A stretch of DNA of 64,000 bases, taken from positions 1-64,000 of the forward strand of contig JAEUPD010000166.1 of NCBI GenBank assembly GCA_016788525.1, in the 5' to 3' direction. Below the pieces are notes generated by a model. The model ran no database searches and was not told the DNA's origin. It saw nothing but the letters and a program-made list of their open reading frames with translations. Positions 56,641 to 64,000 of this stretch are shown piece by piece. This DNA is from Rubrivivax sp. (GTDB lineage Bacteria; Pseudomonadota; Gammaproteobacteria; Burkholderiales; Burkholderiaceae_C). Position 1 is the first letter of the stretch. Each line of letters begins with the position of its first letter. The position numbers and the translations under genes are program-made.

Positions 56641-57468
56641 TCAACGGTCCCGGAAGACGGCCGGCCGCTTGGCCAGGAAGGCGGCCACGCCCTCGGCGAA
56701 ATCGGCACCACGCCCCATGCGGCCTTGGACCTGCGCCTCGCGCGACAGCGCGGCGGCAAAGTCCAGCGGCAGCGCTGCGTCGATGGCCAACCGCGTCTCG
56801 GCCAGCGCCTTGCTCGACATGGCGGCCAGGCGGTTGGCCAGCGCCATGGCCGTGTCCGGCAGCGCCGCATCGTCGACGCACTTCCAGATCAGGCCGATGC
56901 GCTCGGCCTCCTCGGCCGGCAGCTTGTCGCCGCTCATCGCCAGGCCGATGGCGCGTGCGCGCCCCACCAGGCGCGGCAGCAGCCAGGTGCCACCGCAGTC
57001 GGGGACCAGGCCGATCTTGCTGAAGGCCTGGATGAAGCTGGCGCTGCGTGCCGCCAGCACGAAGTCGCAGCACAGCGCGAAGTTCGCCCCAGCCCCTGCG
57101 GCCACGCCGTTGACGGCGGCAATCACCGGCACCGGCATCGTGCGCACGCGCTCGGCCAGCGGCTTGTAGTGGCGCTCGACCACGGCGCCCACGTCGGCGT
57201 CTGCGCCCATCCCCGGGTCGGCAAGATCCTGCCCGGCGCAGAAGCCGCGCCCGGCGCCGGTGATGATCACCGCACGCACGGCACTGTCGTCGGCCGCGGC
57301 CTGCAAGGCGGGCAGCAGCAGTGCGTGCATCGCGGCGGTAAAGCTGTTCAGCGATGCCGGCCGGTTCAGCGTCAGCACCGCCACGGCCCCGTGGCGGGCC
57401 ACCAGCAGCGGGGCGGGCGCCGCAGCGTCGGGCGACACGGCGGCCGCCAGGTTGGAAGGATCGCTCAA
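56641..57468 (-). CDS. paaG: 1,2-epoxyphenylacetyl-CoA isomerase PaaG
   Basis: 275 residues from a TTG at 57468 with GGAGA 6 nt upstream; a GTG at 57501 would add 11 residues but has no ribosome-binding site. Crotonase fold: TLNRPASLNSFTAAMHALL, AVIITGAGRGFCAGQDL, and NGVAAGAGANFALCCDFVLA (oxyanion hole). GFCAGQDL and its place in the operon indicate PaaG, which turns the epoxide into the seven-membered oxepin-CoA. First gene of the operon, behind a likely sigma-70 promoter with an operator-like palindrome. Confidence 0.92.
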   Translation of the reverse strand: MSDPSNLAAAVSPDAAAPAPLLVARHGAVAVLTLNRPASLNSFTAAMHALLLPALQAAADDSAVRAVIITGAGRGFCAGQDLADPGMGADADVGAVVERHYKPLAERVRTMPVPVIAAVNGVAAGAGANFALCCDFVLAARSASFIQAFSKIGLVPDCGGTWLLPRLVGRARAIGLAMSGDKLPAEEAERIGLIWKCVDDAALPDTAMALANRLAAMSSKALAETRLAIDAALPLDFAAALSREAQVQGRMGRGADFAEGVAAFLAKRPAVFRDR

Positions 57469-57550
57469 GCTCGTCTCCACCAAGGGGGTTGCGCGGCTCA
57501 CCGGGGTCGTGGCCCGTTGCCGTCAGGCAATCATGCAGCCGCCGGTTCTT

Positions 57551-57598
57551 CGACCGGTCGGTCGGGAAATTCTAGCCGCAACGCCCCACAGTCCTCAA
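57551..57598 (-). promoter_or_regulatory. paa operon promoter with palindromic operator
   Basis: Minus strand: TTGAGG (57593-57598), 18-bp spacer, TAGAAT (57569-57574), then directly at the expected start of transcription CCGACCGACCGGTCG, containing the perfect palindrome CGACCGGTCG (57551-57560). Placement over the start site suits repression by the operon's own TetR protein; that link is inferred. Confidence 0.6.
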
Positions 57599-57780
57599 CT
57601 GCCTTGCAGGCGCCAGTGGCGATCGCCGCGGCGCCGGGCTCTGCGGCGCGGCGCGAAGCCGCTTCGGCGGGCCTTTCACCCTGCCCGAGCCCGTGGTCCG
57701 TACAAGCCACCGGGGATGTCGCGACGCTCCGCCTCCAACGGCCCCGGCGGTCGCCGCCGGTGGCACACTGCCCGCGCCTC

Positions 57781-58425
57781 ATGGATGAACCCAGCGACGA
57801 TCTGCTCATGCGTGCCTTCGCCGCCGGCGAGGGCCGCGCGTTCGAGCGGCTGTACGCGCGCCACGAGGCAGCGCTGTACCGCTTCGTGCGCCGGCTGATG
57901 GGGGTGGCGGCGGCGACGCAGGTGGACGAGGTGTTCCAGGACACGTGGATGAAGGCCATCGAGGCGCGCCGCAGCTGGCAGCCGCAGGGCGCGGCGTTTC
58001 GCACCTGGCTGTTCACCATCGCGCACCACCGCGCCATCGATTGCCTGCGCCGCAGCGGCCGCGAGGTATCTCTGGATTGCGACGACGATGATCGCGGTAG
58101 CGCTCCTGCCGAGCCTGCCGGTGCGCCCTGGTCGGCCTGGCCGCCGGCACCGGAGGGCGCCGCGTCGGCCGCCACCGCCGCTCTGACCGCGGAAGACCGC
58201 CTGTTCTGGCGCCGTGCGGGCCAGCGGCTGCTCGAATGCCTGGAAGGGCTGCCCGTGCCGCAGAAGGCCGCGTTCCTGCTGCACCACGAAGACGGGCTGG
58301 CGGTGGACGAAGTGGCCCGCGCGCTGGAAGTCGGCTTCGAAACGGCCAAGACCCGCCTGCGATACGCGATGGCCAAGCTGCGCCTGTGCATGGGCGCCTA
58401 CCTGCCGGGCAAGGTCGGGGCATGA
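57781..58425 (+). CDS. ECF RNA polymerase sigma factor
   Basis: 214 residues. Region 2 (about 8-90): LLMRAFAAGEGRAFERLYAR, EVFQDTWMKAIEARRSW and FRTWLFTIAHHRAIDCLRR. Region 4 (about 150-200): LEGLPVPQKAAFLLHHEDGL and EVGFETAKTRLRYAMAKLR. The linker (about 95-140) is long and Pro/Ala/Asp-rich. ECF factors direct transcription of small stress regulons and are held by a membrane anti-sigma. The stop overlaps the start of the next gene (ATGA), a single-pass membrane protein, which is the likely anti-sigma. Confidence 0.93.
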   Translation: MDEPSDDLLMRAFAAGEGRAFERLYARHEAALYRFVRRLMGVAAATQVDEVFQDTWMKAIEARRSWQPQGAAFRTWLFTIAHHRAIDCLRRSGREVSLDCDDDDRGSAPAEPAGAPWSAWPPAPEGAASAATAALTAEDRLFWRRAGQRLLECLEGLPVPQKAAFLLHHEDGLAVDEVARALEVGFETAKTRLRYAMAKLRLCMGAYLPGKVGA

Positions 58426-59810
58426 CCGCCGAAGGCTCCCGAGACGCTGCACGCGAGCCGCGCGCCCTGCCCGACGAGCCCGCGGTGGATGCCCACCTGC
58501 GTGCCGCGCTTCGCCACGCACCAGACACCGCGTCTGGCGCGCCGCCGTTGCTCAGAGCCCGCATCGTGGCCGCCGCCCACCGCAGCGCCGAGGCCTCGCG
58601 CCGCACGCCTCCCTGGCATCGCCGGCTTGGCAAAACGCTGGGCGCGCCCTGGCGACTGGGCGGCGCCGGCACGCTGGCGGCCGCGCTGCTGGCCGCCACC
58701 GTGTTGTGGGTGGGCCGCGACGAACAGCCAGCCGGGGCGCCGGCCGCGCGAAGCTCCGCGCCCTTCGAAGCTGCGCGCGCGCCCGGGCCCGCCAGCGCGC
58801 CGGCACCGTCGGCCCCTGCGCCCAGCGCGATGCCGGCACAGGCCACCGCCGAAGCGCTGCTAACGGCTGATCGCAGCGCCGCGTCCCGGGCACCGGGTTC
58901 CAGGCCAACAGATCCGGCGGGCCCGGCACCAGGCCGCGATGGCGCCGCCACGACCGCCGATGCGCGGCCAGGCACGCCCGCGGCCCACCGGGCGCGGGTT
59001 GGTGCCGTGCCAACGGCCCCGGCGCCGCCGCCACCGCTGGCCGCGGCAGCCGGCGGCGCGCAGCCCCTTGCGACCCCGCCGGCCGAGGTGCGCGAGCGCG
59101 CCTCGGTCGAAGCGGCTGAGCCATCTCGCGCCGCTGCGACGCCAGACCGTCGCGATGTCCGGCCTGCCCCGGCCTCGGGCGCCCCACCTTCGCGTACCGA
59201 GGGCATGGCGGACAGCAGCCCGGCCCTTCAGCGCGTGCCGCCGGTGGGGGCTGCCGAGGCGACTGCCGGACCGGCGCCGGCACCGGCACCGGCCATGACA
59301 CCCGCACCCACGCATGCAGCGGCACCTGCCACGGCACCTGCCACGGCACCGGCGCCTCCACCCGCGGCGGCGCGTTCGCAGGCACCCCTGTCCAATCGGC
59401 AGGCAGCCACCGGCGCGGCGTCGCCAACGACGGCGCCCCGCCCCGCAGCCGGCCTGGCGGCAGCCCCTGGCGCGGCCGGGCTGTCGCTGGTCGAGGCCTG
59501 GCTGGCTGCTGAGGGTCCATGGCGTTGGCGAACCCCGAACGGCGAGGAAGGCGCCTTGCCGCCCGGCTGGCTGCAGGAGTTGTCGGCAACCACTCACGGG
59601 CGATGGGTACCTCTGCCGCCGCGCGGCGCAGACGCTTCCAGGGCGCAGGCCAGCCCGGACGCCTTGGAGCTGTGGCTAGAGGGTGCCCTGCAGGGCCGCC
59701 TCAGCTGGTCGGCCGACTCCGTGGCCCTTTGCCCGCCATCGGGCGCGTGCGAGTGGGCACCACTCCAGTCGTCAGCGCAGCGTGCCTTGCGCGACCGGCT
59801 TAGGCGTTAG
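58422..59810 (+). CDS. Pro/Ala-rich single-pass membrane protein, candidate anti-sigma factor
   Basis: 462 residues, translationally coupled to the sigma factor. Cytosolic part about 1-78 (DEPAVDAHLRAALRHAPDT, PPLLRARIVAAAHRSAEASR) without the HxxxCxxC zinc motif of ZAS anti-sigmas. One membrane helix 79-97 (GGAGTLAAALLAATVLWVG). Then about 250 residues of Pro/Ala-rich sequence with short repeats, and a C-terminal domain (about 345-462) with several Trp and a CPPSGAC pair that could form a disulfide. I do not recognise this C-terminal domain. Topology and operon position suggest an anti-sigma whose periplasmic end senses the envelope; no sequence match proves it. Confidence 0.72.
   Translation: MTAEGSRDAAREPRALPDEPAVDAHLRAALRHAPDTASGAPPLLRARIVAAAHRSAEASRRTPPWHRRLGKTLGAPWRLGGAGTLAAALLAATVLWVGRDEQPAGAPAARSSAPFEAARAPGPASAPAPSAPAPSAMPAQATAEALLTADRSAASRAPGSRPTDPAGPAPGRDGAATTADARPGTPAAHRARVGAVPTAPAPPPPLAAAAGGAQPLATPPAEVRERASVEAAEPSRAAATPDRRDVRPAPASGAPPSRTEGMADSSPALQRVPPVGAAEATAGPAPAPAPAMTPAPTHAAAPATAPATAPAPPPAAARSQAPLSNRQAATGAASPTTAPRPAAGLAAAPGAAGLSLVEAWLAAEGPWRWRTPNGEEGALPPGWLQELSATTHGRWVPLPPRGADASRAQASPDALELWLEGALQGRLSWSADSVALCPPSGACEWAPLQSSAQRALRDRLRR
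59321..59356 (+). repeat. 12-bp tandem repeat in the candidate anti-sigma gene
   Basis: Two identical copies of GGCACCTGCCAC followed by a degenerate third (GGCACCGGCGCC), encoding an Ala-Pro-Ala-Thr pattern in the Pro/Ala-rich region. Confidence 0.75.
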
Positions 59811-60062
59811 GACGCCCGGCCAGTCCGGCGGCCAACGGAGGCGCAAGAACAAGGCGGTGAGCGAACAGGCGCCGGGCACGGGTTCCGGTACTCCGCCCAG
59901 TAGTGCGGTCGGTTCTCGCCTGTCGTCGCCACGCACTGTGCCAGCCCTTCGACCGCGCCAGCCGCGGAACAGCGGCGAGTGCATGCGGTTTTTCGGCCGA
60001 TGGCCCGAGTCCCCCGGCAAGGCGGCACCGGTGCGTACGCGCGCAAACGTGCGCGCCTGTGC
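59811..60062. other. Non-coding stretch between convergent genes
   Basis: 252 bp between the anti-sigma candidate and the convergent aminopeptidase gene. The composition is less biased than in the neighbouring genes. I find no tRNA, no convincing small gene and no strong terminator hairpin. Confidence 0.5.
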
Positions 60063-61508
60063 TCAAGCGACGGCAGCGCCCTCGGCCCGCGGGACCCCGT
60101 AGCGGCGTTCCAGCCAAGCCAGCAGCGTGCGCAGCGTCTGCGCCTCGCCGCCGACCGGGCGGCCCGGCCTCGCGCTGTCGTTCCAGGCAAACAAGTCGAT
60201 GTGCAGCCACGGCAGCCGGGCCGGCACGAAGTCGTCGAGGAACAGCGCCGCCGTGATCGCCCCGGCCATGGCCCCCTTGCCGGTGTTGACGATGTCGGCG
60301 ATCTCGCTTTCGATGAGCCCGTGGTACTCGGGCCACAGCGGCATGTGCCACAGCGGATCGCGCAGCAGCAGGCCCAGGTCCACCAACTCGCGCGCCATGC
60401 CCATCTCGCGGCAGAACAGTGCCGGCAGCTGCGGGCCGAGCGCGGTGCGCGCCGCGCCGGTGAGCGTGGCCAGGTCGATCATCAGGTCGGGCTTGTGCTC
60501 CGCGCCGTAGGTGAGTGCATCACAGAGGATCACGCGGCCCTCGGCGTCGGTGTTGCCGATCTCGATGTGCAGGCCGGCGCGGGTCTTGAAGATGTCGCCG
60601 GGTCGGAAGGCGTTGCCGGCCACGGCGTTCTCCACCGCCGGGATCAGCAGTTGCAGCCGCACCGGCAGCTCGATGGCCATCACCAGCTGGGCCAGCGCCA
60701 GCGCGTGCGCCGCGCCGCCCATGTCCTTCTTCATCAGGCGCATGCCGTCGGCGCTCTTGAGGTCCAGCCCGCCGGAGTCGAAGCACACGCCCTTGCCCAC
60801 CAGCGTCAGCAGGGGCAGCGCCGCGCGCGCGCGCGCCTTGGCGCCGGCCGGTGCCCAGGTCAGCTCGATCAGCCGCGGCGCGCGCGCCGCCGCGCGCCCC
60901 ACCGCGTGCACGGCCGGAAAGCCCTCGGCGAGCAGCGCCTCGCCGACCACCTCGCGCACCTTGGCCTTGCAGGAGCTGGCTACCAGGCGCACCGCCTCGG
61001 CCAGCTCGGCCGGGCCCAGGTGCTCCGCCGGCGTGTTGACCAGGTCACGCGTCGCCGCGATCACCGTGGCCAGCAGCAGGCCGCGGCGGGCGGCCGGCGA
61101 ATCAGGCACCTGCAGGCGCGCGGCCGCACGCTTGCGCGGCTTGTACAGGTCGAAGGCATAACTTCCCAGTTCCCACGACTGTGCGGCGCTGGCCGGCTCG
61201 GCCGCCAGACCCGGCCCCCCCGCGGCCAGGTGGTAGTTGCCCTCGGGCAGCACACGAGGCAGCGCCGCCAGCAGCCAGGGGTCGGCGGCATCGGCGACCC
61301 CGGCCCACACTTCGGCCACCGCCCCTTCGCGCGGCCCGCCGCGTGCCGGCACCAGCGCATGCGTGTGCGCCGCGCCGGTGAAGCCCACGCCCGCCAGCCA
61401 ACGGCGGGTCTGCGCCGGCAGCGCCTGCGCTTGCGAAGGCCAGGCAGCGCTGGTCGTGAGGTGGACCGCCACGCTGTCGCGGGCGGGCACTTGGAGGGCA
61501 ACGGTCAT
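60063..61508 (-). CDS. M17-family leucyl aminopeptidase
   Basis: 481 residues from the ATG at 61508. M17 catalytic domain: LVGKGVCFDSGGLDLKSADG (metal-binding Lys and Asp), MKKDMGGAA and the family signature NTDAEGRVILCDALTY. The N-terminal domain is divergent, as in the PepB-like second M17 enzymes of betaproteobacteria, so it is probably not the main PepA. It removes N-terminal residues from peptides in the cytosol. It is followed by no gene on its strand here. Confidence 0.92.
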   Translation of the reverse strand: MTVALQVPARDSVAVHLTTSAAWPSQAQALPAQTRRWLAGVGFTGAAHTHALVPARGGPREGAVAEVWAGVADAADPWLLAALPRVLPEGNYHLAAGGPGLAAEPASAAQSWELGSYAFDLYKPRKRAAARLQVPDSPAARRGLLLATVIAATRDLVNTPAEHLGPAELAEAVRLVASSCKAKVREVVGEALLAEGFPAVHAVGRAAARAPRLIELTWAPAGAKARARAALPLLTLVGKGVCFDSGGLDLKSADGMRLMKKDMGGAAHALALAQLVMAIELPVRLQLLIPAVENAVAGNAFRPGDIFKTRAGLHIEIGNTDAEGRVILCDALTYGAEHKPDLMIDLATLTGAARTALGPQLPALFCREMGMARELVDLGLLLRDPLWHMPLWPEYHGLIESEIADIVNTGKGAMAGAITAALFLDDFVPARLPWLHIDLFAWNDSARPGRPVGGEAQTLRTLLAWLERRYGVPRAEGAAVA

Positions 61509-61613
61509 GATGCGGGGCGCGGCAACGGCAGAGGAACCGATGCTGCCATACCCCTGGGCGGGCACGCCGTCGCAGGCACCCGGCGCGCGGCGCCGAATTG
61601 GGCTTGGCTCGCG

Positions 61614-62507
61614 CTACGCCGGCCGCCAGCGCACGCCGCCCCGCGCGAACATCTCGCGCAGTGCCCCGCTCGAGCCCAGCTCGTTGAGCACCGCCTGCAG
61701 CGCCTGGGCCAGGTCGGCAGCCTCGCGCTTGACGGCGCAGCCCACGGCCCAGCCGTTGCGCGCCTGCGGCAGCGGCAAGGGTTCGATGGCGAAGCGCTCG
61801 TCGCGGCCGAGCGAGCTTTCCAGTTCAGAAGCCAGGCCGGCGGCGGCGACCACTTCGCCGCGCTGCAGCGCGCCGGCCGCCTCGGTGCCGTCGCGCCACT
61901 TGGTGCGCAGCTGCTCGCGGTAGCGGCCACCCTCGGCGCCAATCAGCAGCCAGCCGGCCAGCGACTGCCCGGTGACGGCCACCGCGCCGCCGCGAAGCGC
62001 GTCCAGCGACTCGAGCGCCGGCAGCCGGGCCTTGTCGCGCGCGATCATCACCTGCTCGCGGAAGTACGGGCCGAAGATCTGGCAGCGCGGGTTGCCTGCC
62101 ATCAGCGGCCGCTCCACCGGCACGTGCAGCATGACGTCGGCCGGGCCGTAGCCAAGGTAGTGGCCGCGCCAGACCATGTTGCGCAGGTCATCGTCCATGC
62201 TCTCGCCGGCGTGGAAGGGCAACGGGGAAGCCTCCACGCCCAGGCCCTTGGCCAGCGCCTGCGCCAACTCGGCGTCGATGCCGCGGCCGTCCTGGTGGAA
62301 CGGCGGCATCGCGTGGTACAGCGCCACACTGAGCCGGCCGCGCGCCTTCACGCGGGCCAGCGCGCCGTCGCCAGGGGCGGCTGCGGGCGCCGCCCCCGGG
62401 GCGGGCCCGCTGGCCGGCGCGCCCGCCGGCGGCTGGGTGTGGCCGCGCCCGCCGGCCACCGCCAGGCCGGCGGCCAGCCCCGCAGCGACGAACCGCCGCC
62501 GCCTCAC
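61614..62507 (-). CDS. Periplasmic substrate-binding protein of the quinoprotein-associated type
   Basis: 297 residues from a GTG at 62507 that overlaps the stop of the cytochrome gene (GTGA). RRRRF followed by VAAGLAAGLAVAGG looks like a twin-arginine-like signal. The mature part is a family 3 solute-binding fold: LARVKARGRLSVALYHAMPP, GIDAELAQALAKGLGVEA, then GYGPADVMLHVPVERPLMAG. Proteins of this type commonly accompany PQQ-dependent alcohol dehydrogenases and cytochrome c550; the ligand and role are not settled. No dehydrogenase gene is in the window. Confidence 0.8.
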   Translation of the reverse strand: MRRRRFVAAGLAAGLAVAGGRGHTQPPAGAPASGPAPGAAPAAAPGDGALARVKARGRLSVALYHAMPPFHQDGRGIDAELAQALAKGLGVEASPLPFHAGESMDDDLRNMVWRGHYLGYGPADVMLHVPVERPLMAGNPRCQIFGPYFREQVMIARDKARLPALESLDALRGGAVAVTGQSLAGWLLIGAEGGRYREQLRTKWRDGTEAAGALQRGEVVAAAGLASELESSLGRDERFAIEPLPLPQARNGWAVGCAVKREAADLAQALQAVLNELGSSGALREMFARGGVRWRPA

Positions 62508-63025
62508 AGCTTCTTCTCGCGCCGGGTCTCGAGATAGGCCTTGATGGCCCACACCGCTTCCTGCGTGAGCATGGCCTCGAACGGCGGCATGTAGACCGCG
62601 CCGTTTCGCGTCACGCCGCGGCGCACCTTGCCGGCGAAGAATTCGTCCACTTCCTTCACGCAGGCGCTCTTCTTCACCGCGTCGCGCAGCGTGGCGCAGT
62701 CGTTCTCCAGCTTGCGCAGGTCGGGTGCGATGCCACCCGAGATCGCCTCCAGACCGTGGCAGCGCGCGCAGTTCTGGTTGTACGCCGACGCGCCGATCTT
62801 GATGGCCGCATCGTGCTTGCGGTACGGGTTCTCGGCCCGCCAGTCCTTGCCCAGCTGTGGCAGCGCGCGTGTGTCCACGGCCTGCGGTGTCACGTCGCCA
62901 TGGGCGGGCGCGCCGCCCGACCACGCGAGCATGCCCAGCGCGAAGGCGGCGCTGGCGAGTCGCTGGGCAAGGCGCAAGCGGTGCGCGGCGCCGCAGAGCG
63001 CTGGCGACAGGGTTTCATTGGTCAT
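62504..63025 (-). CDS. pedF: Cytochrome c (PedF / c550-like)
   Basis: 173 residues from the ATG at 63025, preceded by CCAGGAGAC. A signal peptide ends at GGAPAHG. Haem c attaches at CARCH (C86, C89, H90), in YNQNCARCHGLEAISGGIAP, the signature of the PedF group; an axial Met is available in VYMPPFEAML. PedF-type cytochromes take electrons from PQQ-dependent alcohol dehydrogenases in the periplasm. A sigma-54 promoter of perfect consensus lies about 95 bp upstream. Confidence 0.88.
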   Translation of the reverse strand: MTNETLSPALCGAAHRLRLAQRLASAAFALGMLAWSGGAPAHGDVTPQAVDTRALPQLGKDWRAENPYRKHDAAIKIGASAYNQNCARCHGLEAISGGIAPDLRKLENDCATLRDAVKKSACVKEVDEFFAGKVRRGVTRNGAVYMPPFEAMLTQEAVWAIKAYLETRREKKL

Positions 63026-63120
63026 GGATGTCTCCTGGAAGTAGGCCGCGGGAGCGAACCTCGCGGCAGGCTGACTGGGGCGGGCAGAGGCGCCCGGCAC
63101 TCAAACGTCCGGGGCCCTTC

Positions 63121-63136
63121 TGCAATCGGCGTGCCA
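63121..63136 (-). promoter_or_regulatory. Sigma-54 (-24/-12) promoter
   Basis: Minus strand TGGCACGCCGATTGCA agrees at every fixed position with the sigma-54 consensus TGGCACG-N4-TTGCW. It points at the cytochrome gene. It lies in a 314-bp divergent region (63026-63339) that otherwise contains no gene; a short dyad GCTTT-CGC-AAAGC at 63221-63233 is about 85 bp upstream and could serve an activator. Confidence 0.85.
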
Positions 63137-63339
63137 TGCCATGCCCGCGCTCGCCTCAGGCCCACAAGGCGGCACGACGCAGCCCGGACCATCGGCGTCA
63201 ACACGAATCCAGGACGACACGCTTTCGCAAAGCTGCTCCATCCTGGTACAAGGCAGGGTAACCGGGAAGTAGCAGCGCCGGGCCGACACGGGCACGATGC
63301 GCGAAGTCCAAGGCAGAGCCCTAAAGGAGACAACGACGC

Positions 63340-64000
63340 ATGCAGCCGTCAGGCAATGACAGGCGCGCGATCGGCTTTGCGCAGCGGGCCGCCGCCCTTG
63401 GGCGGCGCACGGCCTCCGGCCACGACGAGGCCGGGGGCGCGGGTGCTCGCGGCGGCGCGGGCGAGCCGGCCTCGCGCCTGGTGGACACCGACCATCTCGA
63501 GGAGATCGCCCGCTCGCACGAGCGCTGCCAGGCGCTGGGTGTGTCGCGCATCGAACGGCCCGACCACAGCCCCGTCGGCCGCCCCGAACTGCAGATCGCG
63601 CTGGAGCGCAACCGGCGCCTGCACGACCACGCCGCGCCGGTGATGTCGTTGCTGCGCGACCAGATCGCGCGCACCGAGAGCATGGTCGTGCTCACCGACG
63701 CCGTGGGCACCATCATCCATTCGGTCGGCGATGACGACTTCCTGGGCCGCGCCGACAAGGTCGCGCTGCGTACCGGTGCCAACTGGTCCGAGGGCGCCAA
63801 GGGCACCAACGCCATCGGCACGGCGCTGGTCAACGAGACGCCCACGCTCGTACACGCCGACGAGCATTACCTGCACGCCAACCAGTTCCTCACCTGCTCG
63901 GCGGCGCCCATCCTCGACCCGCGCGGCAACATGCTGGGCGTGCTGGACGTTTCGGGCGACTCGCGCAGCTATCACAAGCATACGCTGGCCCTCGTGCGCA
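63340..64000 (+). CDS. Sigma-54-dependent activator, AcoR-like, 3' end beyond the window
   Basis: About 220 residues visible from the ATG at 63340, with AAAGGAGA upstream. The sequence from HLEEIARSHERCQALGVSRI to the window end is the N-terminal part of AcoR/ExaE-type activators, with a GAF domain (about 85-220): ESMVVLTDAVGTIIHSVGDD, then GANWSEGAKGTNAIGTALV and CSAAPILDPRGNMLGVLDVS. The AAA+ and Fis domains should lie beyond the right edge. It most likely activates the divergent sigma-54 promoter of the cytochrome gene in response to an alcohol or ketone, by analogy with AcoR-type proteins. Confidence 0.88.
   Translation, partial: MQPSGNDRRAIGFAQRAAALGRRTASGHDEAGGAGARGGAGEPASRLVDTDHLEEIARSHERCQALGVSRIERPDHSPVGRPELQIALERNRRLHDHAAPVMSLLRDQIARTESMVVLTDAVGTIIHSVGDDDFLGRADKVALRTGANWSEGAKGTNAIGTALVNETPTLVHADEHYLHANQFLTCSAAPILDPRGNMLGVLDVSGDSRSYHKHTLALVR

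Overview
The window is 64 kb of very GC-rich (about 70%) bacterial chromosome. Gene content and order point to a betaproteobacterium of the order Burkholderiales, probably near Rubrivivax, Leptothrix, Methylibium or Ideonella. The clues are guaB-DUF4124-rnfH-ratA-smpB, a PhaR polyhydroxybutyrate regulator next to rimO, an ompR/envZ pair, ispD-ispF back to back with mfd, surE-pcm-nlpD, and an oxygen-dependent phenylacetyl-CoA (paa) operon. I see no insertion sequence, prophage, CRISPR array or rRNA operon. Coding density is high, and GTG or TTG starts are common.

Layout. 1-8 kb: guaB (cut by the left edge), rnfH/ratA divergent from smpB, a cystathionine beta-lyase-like enzyme, rimO, phaR, an FAD oxidoreductase and tRNA-Val(GAC). 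8-16 kb: an alpha/beta hydrolase coupled to a monofunctional-type relA, 3-hydroxybutyrate dehydrogenase, a SIMPL-domain protein, and ompR-envZ. 15.5-21 kb: ispF-ispD and divergent mfd-serB. 21-28 kb: a TonB-like protein, an orphan Fe(III)-binding protein with a Fur-box-like promoter, hrpA and a VOC protein. 28-36.5 kb: argA, yggX, a membrane GGDEF-EAL protein, dnaG, a GlcG-like protein and a Bax-inhibitor-1 protein. 36.5-45 kb: rlmD, then a branched-chain-amino-acid-type ABC operon with an acyl-CoA synthetase embedded in it. 45-48.8 kb: surE-pcm-nlpD without rpoS downstream, a Nudix hydrolase and tRNA-Thr(CGT). 49-57.5 kb: an unrecognised HNH-like protein, then the paa operon paaG-I-K-A-B-C-D-E-tetR. 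57.8-59.8 kb: an ECF sigma factor with a Pro/Ala-rich membrane partner. 60-64 kb: an M17 aminopeptidase, a periplasmic binding protein and a PedF-like cytochrome c, divergent from a sigma-54 activator cut by the right edge.

How the parts work together. The paa operon encodes activation of phenylacetate (PaaK), ring epoxidation (PaaABCDE), isomerisation to the oxepin (PaaG), salvage thioesterase (PaaI) and a probable TetR repressor. A palindrome sits at its predicted promoter. The later beta-oxidation-like steps (paaZ, F, H, J) are not in the window. The liv-type operon with its own CoA ligase looks like an uptake-and-activation unit for a carboxylic acid. The cytochrome c and binding protein belong to families that accompany quinoprotein alcohol dehydrogenases. 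They lie behind a perfect-consensus sigma-54 promoter facing the gene for an AcoR-like activator.

The strongest non-gene signal is a dispersed GC-rich repeat. Three related copies, and perhaps a fourth, lie inside operons (ompR-envZ, livG-livF, paaK-paaA, start of paaC), each oriented with transcription. I did not find a clearly new multi-gene system. The best candidates for something undescribed are the HNH-like protein, the ECF sigma/membrane partner pair and the ligase-bearing liv operon.
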